Positions 13,995-20,499 of a stretch of 26,553 nucleotides of DNA are shown one piece after another. Made by a program: the position numbers and the translations under genes. Source of the DNA: a virus; IMG/VR virus record IMGVR_UViG_3300037042_001152, positions 1 to 26,553 of that record; one strand, 5' to 3'. Numbering within the stretch: the first letter of the stretch is position 1; every line of letters starts with the position of its first letter. Below the pieces are notes generated by a model. It searched no databases and had not been told where the DNA came from. It saw only the letters and a list, made by a program, of their open reading frames with translations.

Positions 13995-14854
13995 GTCTTT
14001 CCACCGTTGTTAGTAACGTCGCAAACGAAGCTGGCTATACAGTCGAGTCGAACATTATTGCTTCGACTGAGACGACAACTAAACAGCTTCGCACGTTAGC
14101 AAATCGCATAAACCAGGAAATGTCAGATGCGTATCCCTGGACTTCCATGTATGCGAGCGGTGCAATCACCTTGGTGGCGGGTCAGTCTCAATACGAGCTA
14201 CCCGCCGCCTTTTCTTACTACCTGTACGAAACGTTTTGGAACAGCTCGACCCGTTGGCGCGTCATTGGTCCGATGACGCCGCAGGAGTATGCAGAGACGC
14301 AAGGCTATGGGCTCAACACTTCGATTTACACGCGCTTCCAGCTTCGCGGGATAAGCAACAACCAGTTGCTTATTTACCCAACTCCCACCGCTGGAACAGC
14401 AGGACAAACAATCATTTTTGAGTACATAGCTGATCGCAGTGTGCGTCCTGCAACTTGGGCTGCTGGCACAGCGTATGAACCAGGGGCTTATACTTTCTAC
14501 AACGGAAATTATTACACAACGAGCGCAGGTGGCACGAGCGGAGCGACTGCACCGACGCACACAAGTGGTTCTGTTAGTGATGGCGGTGTTACTTGGGCTT
14601 ACTATTCGGGAGCGTACAAAGAGTTTTTGGCTAATACGGATGTAAGCATTTTCAACGAACGCACTTTAGAGCTTGGGGTGCTAGAAAGGTTTGCAGAAAT
14701 ACATGGGCTGGACACGATTCAGCCACGTTTTGAAACGCAGCTTAATGAGGACTTTTCGCGGCAAAACCCTGGCAAACTTATTTACGCTGGTGGTTATGGA
14801 AGGGGAAACATGTTTGCGCGAAACAACGTAGTCGTTTTTGGAAGCTGGATCTGA
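13991..14854 (+). CDS. Head-tail adaptor/tail tubular protein A-like protein with inserted beta domain
   Basis: A 287-residue protein. The N-terminus (LRTLANRINQEMSDAYPWTS) and the segments TLVAGQSQYELPAAFSYYL and NQLLIYPTPTAGTAGQTIIF match the pattern of podovirus connector proteins of the T7 gp11 / P22 gp4-like neck, which join portal and tail hub. Residues about 153-208 (PATWAAGTAYEPGAYTFYNG to GGVTWAYYSG) are an inserted small beta domain of the W-x-x-G-T-x-Y-x-x-G kind common on phage surface proteins and possibly carbohydrate binding. The C-terminus returns to the adaptor fold (ERTLELGVLERFAEIHGL). Placement before the hub and internal proteins supports this role. Confidence 0.7.
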   Translation: MSLSTVVSNVANEAGYTVESNIIASTETTTKQLRTLANRINQEMSDAYPWTSMYASGAITLVAGQSQYELPAAFSYYLYETFWNSSTRWRVIGPMTPQEYAETQGYGLNTSIYTRFQLRGISNNQLLIYPTPTAGTAGQTIIFEYIADRSVRPATWAAGTAYEPGAYTFYNGNYYTTSAGGTSGATAPTHTSGSVSDGGVTWAYYSGAYKEFLANTDVSIFNERTLELGVLERFAEIHGLDTIQPRFETQLNEDFSRQNPGKLIYAGGYGRGNMFARNNVVVFGSWI

Positions 14855-14855
14855 C

Positions 14856-16025
14856 ATGGCAAACATTCCACCGCCGCAGAGCGGCATGAAACCGATGGAT
14901 TATTACCTGTTCCTGTATAGGTCAGGCGTTAGTCCTTACGAAGCATACCAGGCTACTAGCTCGGCGTATGGACCGCCGAAAAGCAAAGAGCAGTTAGCAC
15001 AAGAGGCACAGAGCAATGCTGCCATGTCGAATCTCGCTGCCGTAGGCGGTCAGACGGCTGGTGTTATTGGTGGCGCGTATCTTGGCAGTCAAGCAGCGGG
15101 ATTGTTTAGCACTGCTCCCGCTGTCGCTGGTGGTACCGCTGTCGGTGGTACCGCTGTCGCTGGTGGTACTGCTGCTGGTGGTACTGCTGTTGCTGGCGGT
15201 ACTGCTGCTGGCGGTACTGTTGCCGGTGGTACTGCTGGTGCTGGCGGCGCTACAACACTTGGAGCAATCGGTAGTTATGCCCTTCCGGTTGCTGCTGTAG
15301 TTGGCACGTTAAGCACTGCTTGGGAAACTGGCATGAAGGACATACTTCGTGGTCGAGGGGATCGCGCTGATTGGATCAATCAGGGGGCAAACTTGGCTAC
15401 AGCTTTTGTCCCTAATGCGCTACTGAAACTAATGGGCAAACGGTCCATTGGCAAAATGATGACCTCCGGCAAATCAGACGCGCAACTAATTCGCGATGAC
15501 TTTCGAGGAACACTACGCGAAACGGGCGTAGCAGATGACAATTATGAGGTCACACTTGCCGACGGATCTAAGTTTAACATCGGATTGGATGGCAAAACTC
15601 GTTATAAAAATGTTGACAGCAAGACAACTCGTCAAGCCTGGGACATTGATTTTTCAAATCCCTTAGCAGTGTTTGCAACCGAACAGCTAGATCCAATGAT
15701 TCAGCGCATCTATGAGGGAGTAGATCGCAGCAAAATTCCTACTGAACAGTTTACGGGAATGCTAGTCAACGCTGTGGCCAGCAACGCTAAAAGTAACGAG
15801 GATGTTTTGGCAAACATTCGTACCGTACTTGGGCAGTCGAGCTTTGCAAGAGAAGCGGGTTTTGATCCGACTCCGGTGCCGGGACCGACGCAGCCAATCG
15901 TTAGACCAGAAGCGGGAAAAGTTTTGCGGGTATCGCCCGGCATGTACATGAACGATCAGGGCAAGGTTAGTCCGGCGCTGACAATGCGAGAAGCCCTAGA
16001 ACTGAATTACGGTAAGGAGAAATAG
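14856..16025 (+). CDS. Virion protein with Gly-Thr-Ala repeat and SPGxY motif
   Basis: A 389-residue protein. The ATG at 14856, one base after the adaptor stop, is preferred to an upstream TTG. An N-terminal helical part (DYYLFLYRSGVSPYEAYQAT) is followed by hydrophobic Gly/Ala-rich sequence and a striking Ala-Val-Ala-Gly-Gly-Thr repeat at residues 89-132. After this comes a soluble domain with an acidic/basic mix (DDFRGTLRETGVADDNYEVT) and a C-terminal LRVSPGMYMNDQGKV. Together these suggest an internal or membrane-interacting virion protein that moves with the DNA, as in T7 or P22 ejection proteins, but no homologue is recognised. Expected to be structural from its position between adaptor and hub. 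Confidence 0.55.
   Translation: MANIPPPQSGMKPMDYYLFLYRSGVSPYEAYQATSSAYGPPKSKEQLAQEAQSNAAMSNLAAVGGQTAGVIGGAYLGSQAAGLFSTAPAVAGGTAVGGTAVAGGTAAGGTAVAGGTAAGGTVAGGTAGAGGATTLGAIGSYALPVAAVVGTLSTAWETGMKDILRGRGDRADWINQGANLATAFVPNALLKLMGKRSIGKMMTSGKSDAQLIRDDFRGTLRETGVADDNYEVTLADGSKFNIGLDGKTRYKNVDSKTTRQAWDIDFSNPLAVFATEQLDPMIQRIYEGVDRSKIPTEQFTGMLVNAVASNAKSNEDVLANIRTVLGQSSFAREAGFDPTPVPGPTQPIVRPEAGKVLRVSPGMYMNDQGKVSPALTMREALELNYGKEK
15120..15251 (+). repeat. In-frame tandem repeat (15/18-bp units) encoding Gly-Gly-Thr-Ala tract
   Basis: Mixed 15-bp and 18-bp units of the form GCTGTCGCTGGTGGTACC, with silent and small changes, encode AVAGGT or AVGGT/AAGGT units over 44 residues. Unit lengths are multiples of three, so copy-number change would keep the frame. 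The units contain runs that can slip during replication. Confidence 0.8.
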
Positions 16026-16026
16026 T

Positions 16027-16686
16027 ATGGCAATGGATAACCGATCACGAAGGATGGAAAACCAAGCTAGTCGGCTTGCCTCTGCGTTGAATAGGATGCC
16101 GGGGACGCCGGGGCGCAGACCTCCAAACATGGAGCGGATGCCGCGCATGATTGTGGATGATATGAAGGCACAGCCAATGCCGGGTGACGGCACAGCGCGT
16201 ATTCAGCCTTACCCTGATCCTCAAAACCCAGCAATAGGAAGGGATATTCGCAATCTGCAACGCGACATGCAGCAGATGCCACGCGAGCGTTTAAGCCCTG
16301 GGGTTTATCGTGGCGCTGACGGTTCGCTGGTCAGCCAGCAGGGACAAATGCTGCCTAACCAACCACGGCGCGATCAGCAGCAGCCGCTAGTGCAAAACTT
16401 GCAGCCTTTGCCTTTTGCGCGTGATCAGTTTCCGCAAAACGAAGGGATGCAGTATTACCAGCCGCCGCCTCAAGACGTTTACATTGGTCGTGGCATGAAC
16501 ATGCCAATACCGCAGCGTCGTGTCCCTGTGCCGCTTGGCATGGAAAACTATTACGGCAATATGTTGGGGTACGGGGAGAACATGACGCCGCAACAGATAC
16601 AGCAGTTAGAACAAAACTTACAAAATACTCGACAAGGTATGCAGCAGGGTAGGCAGCAGTTTCCTTGGAGTTACCCTCTAAAATAA
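16027..16686 (+). CDS. Gln/Pro/Met-rich virion-region protein with SPGxY motif
   Basis: A 219-residue low-complexity protein, with a strong Shine-Dalgarno (AAGGAG) before its ATG and one base between it and the upstream stop. It is rich in Gln, Pro, Met, Arg and Asn and is probably largely unfolded. It contains RLSPGVYRGADGSLVSQQG at about residues 88-106, matching motifs in the genes on either side, and ends with an amphipathic helix (QQIQQLEQNLQNTRQGMQQG). No function is recognised. Its place between neck and hub genes suggests a minor structural or assembly protein. Confidence 0.5.
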   Translation: MAMDNRSRRMENQASRLASALNRMPGTPGRRPPNMERMPRMIVDDMKAQPMPGDGTARIQPYPDPQNPAIGRDIRNLQRDMQQMPRERLSPGVYRGADGSLVSQQGQMLPNQPRRDQQQPLVQNLQPLPFARDQFPQNEGMQYYQPPPQDVYIGRGMNMPIPQRRVPVPLGMENYYGNMLGYGENMTPQQIQQLEQNLQNTRQGMQQGRQQFPWSYPLK

Positions 16687-16692
16687 ATTTCG

Positions 16693-18234
16693 ATGCCGTA
16701 CCAAGGTGTAACAATGCCTCCACCGTCTTTAGGGCTTGATCTAGTCAGCCCTATTGATGGCATGGAACCAGCAGCAGCACTTGAGTTAGTGAATATCTTT
16801 CCAGGCGCAGGGGCTCCCACCGTTCGCCTTGGTTATGAGAATTTCGCTGACTTGGGTACGGCATCACCTATTTTATTTATGCACGAGTATCCGTTGAAAA
16901 ACGGAACCGCGCAGTTGATAGCAGCACAAAACACAGCTTTGTTTTCCGTTAGCGATACAGGAACGGTCACAAACATAAGCAAAGTTGGCGGGTACCTGTC
17001 TGGCTATTGGAACAAGGAGATGTTTGCAGGGAACATTTACTTTGCAAACAATGGGGGCGATGCGCCGCAAGTTTACCAAGGCACAGGGTTAGCAGCTAAC
17101 ATAAGTGTTGGCGGCAGTGGCTATGCCTTGACTGACTTAATAAACATAGCGTCATACCGCCAGCGTTTATACCTCGTTGAGCGCAACACCGCTAAAATGT
17201 GGTATCACGCGACTGAGGGCGCTACCCTAATCTCCGGTGGTGCTGTCCTTACAAGTTATGACTTTCAATACATATTCCGTCGTGGCGGCTATCTTCTTTT
17301 TACTGGTAGCTTTACGAATCAAAAGAATGTGACAAGCCAAGACTTGTTTATGGCTGTGTCGTCGGAAGGCGAGGTAGTTTTCTACACAGGAGCTTCGCCT
17401 GATGATACAGCTTGGGAATTAGTAGCACATTTCATTATTGGCAAGCCGCTCGGTCCTCGCGCATACGTTCGCGTAAACCAAGACGTATTGATTATTACGC
17501 AGCAGGGAATAGTGCCTGTTTCTGTGTTGTTTAGCCAAAGCCCACAGGAGGCTTCCGACACAATTAGTCGTCCGATCAATCCACTGATAAGCCAGTACGC
17601 AACACAAGTTTCCCTTAGTGAGCGATGGAACGGCTTCTTCTGGGCTGCTGGTCGTCGCGTTTACATAATGTTGCCCGACAGCGGCACCACTGCAACACTC
17701 CTAGTTTGGTCATTGGACACAAAAGCATGGACGCAGTTTGCATTGTTTGTTGGTGCTCACTGTTGCTCTAGCTGCAAATTTCTAGACCTGCCGTTTTATG
17801 GCTCTGCAACAGGCATTATTTACCAAGGGGAAAGCGGCTATTCGGATGCTAGTGTCAATGGAGCAGGAGAGTCGATAGAGTTTTCTGCGCGCATGGCGTT
17901 TTCATTTTATGGCAGCAGAGGGAACTACAAAGCGTTTAAGGACATTCGACCGCTAATGCGTGGAAAGCGAGGTTTGACGCTTAACCTTGGCTTGGACACA
18001 GACTTTAAGCGAGCAACTACAGTAACAACAGTTACGACTGCTGCTGGACCATTTACGCCATGGGGATCGCCTTGGGGCAGCCCTTGGTCTACTGACGTTG
18101 AATACGTGTTTGACCGTTTTGCGGTTAAGGGGCAAGGACACTGCGCCGCAATTCGGTTTGGTGGCAGCATTAAAAATACTCCGTTACAACTTTTTGGGTT
18201 CGAAATACGATACGATTTAGGTGGGCAGGTCTAG
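16693..18234 (+). CDS. P22 gp10-like tail hub / DNA-stabilisation protein
   Basis: A 513-residue, nearly all-beta protein. The opening (MPPPSLGLDLVSPIDGMEPA, then NIFPGAGAPTVRLGYENFAD) is typical of the beta-propeller hub proteins that plug the podovirus tail and keep packaged DNA in place. Repeating blade-like stretches follow, such as RQRLYLVERNTAKMWYH and LLVWSLDTKAWTQFALF. Odd points are a Cys cluster (HCCSSCKF near residue 356) and a PWGSPWGSPW repeat near 455. It is followed by internal virion proteins, as expected for this part of the tail. Six bases separate it from the preceding gene, without a clear ribosome-binding site. Confidence 0.75.
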   Translation: MPYQGVTMPPPSLGLDLVSPIDGMEPAAALELVNIFPGAGAPTVRLGYENFADLGTASPILFMHEYPLKNGTAQLIAAQNTALFSVSDTGTVTNISKVGGYLSGYWNKEMFAGNIYFANNGGDAPQVYQGTGLAANISVGGSGYALTDLINIASYRQRLYLVERNTAKMWYHATEGATLISGGAVLTSYDFQYIFRRGGYLLFTGSFTNQKNVTSQDLFMAVSSEGEVVFYTGASPDDTAWELVAHFIIGKPLGPRAYVRVNQDVLIITQQGIVPVSVLFSQSPQEASDTISRPINPLISQYATQVSLSERWNGFFWAAGRRVYIMLPDSGTTATLLVWSLDTKAWTQFALFVGAHCCSSCKFLDLPFYGSATGIIYQGESGYSDASVNGAGESIEFSARMAFSFYGSRGNYKAFKDIRPLMRGKRGLTLNLGLDTDFKRATTVTTVTTAAGPFTPWGSPWGSPWSTDVEYVFDRFAVKGQGHCAAIRFGGSIKNTPLQLFGFEIRYDLGGQV

Positions 18235-18235
18235 T

Positions 18236-19117
18236 ATGGCAACACGAGGCGCTTTAGCAAAAGATCCACAACAGTATACTAGAGTATCGCCGGGAATTTA
18301 CCGCGACTCTTCAGGCAAATTGGTGCAGCGTTTGCCTGGTCAGCAAGGTGGCAACCAGCGCAAGAATCGTCGCCGGGACAAGACCCCAGGCATACCGGGT
18401 GCTGCTGCTGGCAGCGATGAGGCAAAGTTTCGCAACTTGCCAAGTGAAAAGCAGGTAAATGAGCTTCGTTCAGACGTTGGAGCTTTTGCTAATCAGATGT
18501 TTGCCAATGCAATGGGGTTTAATCCTAACCAGCCGTTTGTAGGTTACGAGCAGCCTTTTAGCCAGGAAATGCAACGCGCTCGTGAGTCAGTCATGGGCGA
18601 GTTTGAGCGCACGATGGCACCGGAATTTGAGCGCCAAGACATGCAGTTTCAGCAGCGCATGATGGAACAGGGCATTGACCCAAATAGCGGAAGTTACCAA
18701 GCGCAGTTTCGTGCACTCAAAGAGGCTCAAGGTGGCGCTCGACAAGCTGCGATGAGTAATGCGTTCCAGCTTGGCTCAGGGTATCAGCAGCAGGGTTTTG
18801 AGCAAGGTCGCGCAGCAGCGATGCTTCCGTTCCAGCAGTACACTGCAACAGAAAACTTATGGGCGCTTCCATATCGTACTGAAGCAGAGGCAAGGCAAGC
18901 AGAGCTTAACCGTCAAGCACAGATTACCGCAGCACGTATGGGCGGTGGATCAAATGTTACAGCGGCGCAAATTCAAGCACAGGCAGCGCGTGACGTTGCA
19001 GCTATGGAACTAGCGCAGGGCTATAACCAGCCAAGGCAACCTAGCCCTTGGAACGCTGCTATCGGCGGTCTTGCTCAAGGTGTCGGCGCTGGCTTGACTA
19101 ATTATTACACGAGATAA
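18236..19117 (+). CDS. Internal/structural virion protein, Gln-rich helical, SPGxY motif
   Basis: A 293-residue protein. ATG at 18236 is chosen over an upstream GTG (18221) because GGGCAGG lies 6-7 bases before it. Near the N-terminus is the motif TRVSPGIYRDSSGKLV (about residues 17-32), then a basic linker (RKNRRRDK). The rest is helical, with FERTMAPEFERQDMQFQQRM and EQGIDPNSGSYQAQFRALKE, a pattern seen in a common podovirus structural protein that lies beside ejection proteins, and a Gly-rich C-terminal tail (AIGGLAQGVGAGLTNYYTR) suited to membrane insertion. Role in DNA ejection is a guess from context and composition. Confidence 0.55.
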   Translation: MATRGALAKDPQQYTRVSPGIYRDSSGKLVQRLPGQQGGNQRKNRRRDKTPGIPGAAAGSDEAKFRNLPSEKQVNELRSDVGAFANQMFANAMGFNPNQPFVGYEQPFSQEMQRARESVMGEFERTMAPEFERQDMQFQQRMMEQGIDPNSGSYQAQFRALKEAQGGARQAAMSNAFQLGSGYQQQGFEQGRAAAMLPFQQYTATENLWALPYRTEAEARQAELNRQAQITAARMGGGSNVTAAQIQAQAARDVAAMELAQGYNQPRQPSPWNAAIGGLAQGVGAGLTNYYTR

Positions 19118-19119
19118 TT

Positions 19120-20496
19120 ATGGCTGACAGTTTAGCAGAAGCACTTCTTGCGTTGCCAATTAGACCCATTGAAACTCCATACGGGGCTGCGGCAAAAGTC
19201 ATTTCTACAAACATCCCAAACATGATTGACCCGTATGGCAATCCTTGGGGCAACCTGGCTATTGGTTTGGGTTCTGTTTTGTCAACAGCACTTCTCGGCT
19301 ACCAGGCTAGGCAACAGGCGCTTGAAGAAAATGCCACGCTAGGACCGTTGATAACTGCTGGCTTGAAAGCACAAACAGCAGACGAACTTGATGCGCTAAT
19401 TGCACAGCCAGGAAATGAGCGACTTGGACAAGTTGGCACACAACTAAAACTGCGATTGCTTGAAAACCAGTTATTTGAAAAGCAAAACGAAGAGAAACTA
19501 AAGCAACAGCTTTTGCTAGAGCGTGTGCGATCTGGCTACACCCCGCCAGGCTATGAGGGCATGTTAGGCGCAAGCGAAACTCCTGAAGATCGGCTAAAAC
19601 AGCAAATACAGGGTGAATTATTGAGAGAGGTTGTGCGCCAGGGCAGAACACCTCCGGGCTATGAAGATGTTCTGGGAACGGCTCCATCCTACTTCGCTGG
19701 ACCTCCAGACGCTGAACGCAAAGCAAGCATGTTTCCTGGCATTGAAAAAACCTATAACGAGCGCCGGAACGAGTACATTCAGCAAGGCATTTCAATGGGT
19801 CTTACGCCAAATAAGGCTTCGGAAGAAGCTGATAAGCGTTTGACTCAGGAGAGAGCGGCTAACGCTTCTGCGTTTAAGAAAATTGAGCAATCAAGAGAAA
19901 CTTCTTCAACGTACGAAAGGCTATCTGCTACGGCTGCGGAAGCTATGACAGGAGCCGGGGAAACGGGTGGGCTTCTTCCTGGCGCTAGAGTAGCAGGTGC
20001 ATATCTTGCTTCAGCGTTTGGCAGCAAGACACAAGCCGAAAAAATGGCAGCAACGAAAATGCTAGACAGTATTCGTCCCGACATTGTGAAGGCTGGACGA
20101 TCTCCGGGCAGCGTCAGTGAATACGAAAACAAAATGCTTATTGGTGCAGGACCATCGAGCAGCAACACGCCGGAAGAAAACGCACGACTAATAAAAGGAA
20201 TGGCATTACGCGCTGAATTAGAGCGTGATTATGCCGACTTCCTTGAGCAGTATGTGCAAGACAAGGGTGATGCAGTTGGCGCTGACAAGTTATGGAACGC
20301 ATACAAACAAGCGGAAGTTTTTGTTGGCGGAACCTACAATCCTGAGCGAACTAACTGGCAGGATTATTTTGCTGGCACCAGACAATCGCGAACAAGCACA
20401 GAAAATGTGCCTAAAGCAGTAGAGACACCATCTCCATACACTCGTGAAGAATTGTTGGCTGAATTAGCTCGTAGAAAACAAAGCGCAAACAAGTAA
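19120..20496 (+). CDS. Large virion-region protein with 36-residue internal repeat
   Basis: A 458-residue helical protein, two bases after the previous stop and three before the next start. A short Gly-rich hydrophobic segment (GNLAIGLGSVLSTALLGY) lies at about 45-65. Two repeats with a spacing of 36 residues carry GYTPPGYEGMLG (139-150) and GRTPPGYEDVLG (175-186), each after a Gln/Leu/Glu helix. The C-terminal half is helical with LERDYADFLEQYVQDKGDAV and ends in YTREELLAELARRKQ. Its place between two putative ejection proteins suggests it is one itself. No enzyme motif was found, and no specific family is recognised. Confidence 0.55.
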   Translation: MADSLAEALLALPIRPIETPYGAAAKVISTNIPNMIDPYGNPWGNLAIGLGSVLSTALLGYQARQQALEENATLGPLITAGLKAQTADELDALIAQPGNERLGQVGTQLKLRLLENQLFEKQNEEKLKQQLLLERVRSGYTPPGYEGMLGASETPEDRLKQQIQGELLREVVRQGRTPPGYEDVLGTAPSYFAGPPDAERKASMFPGIEKTYNERRNEYIQQGISMGLTPNKASEEADKRLTQERAANASAFKKIEQSRETSSTYERLSATAAEAMTGAGETGGLLPGARVAGAYLASAFGSKTQAEKMAATKMLDSIRPDIVKAGRSPGSVSEYENKMLIGAGPSSSNTPEENARLIKGMALRAELERDYADFLEQYVQDKGDAVGADKLWNAYKQAEVFVGGTYNPERTNWQDYFAGTRQSRTSTENVPKAVETPSPYTREELLAELARRKQSANK

Positions 20497-20499
20497 GTT

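Noticed and set aside
15061-15300. Very hydrophobic Leu/Val frame, possible membrane protein
   Set aside because: It is the +1 reading of the Gly-Gly-Thr-Ala repeat, which automatically gives Leu/Val runs; no start signal.
19307-19795. Reverse-strand open frame of 162 codons
   Set aside because: Antisense shadow of the gene at 19120 with no independent support.
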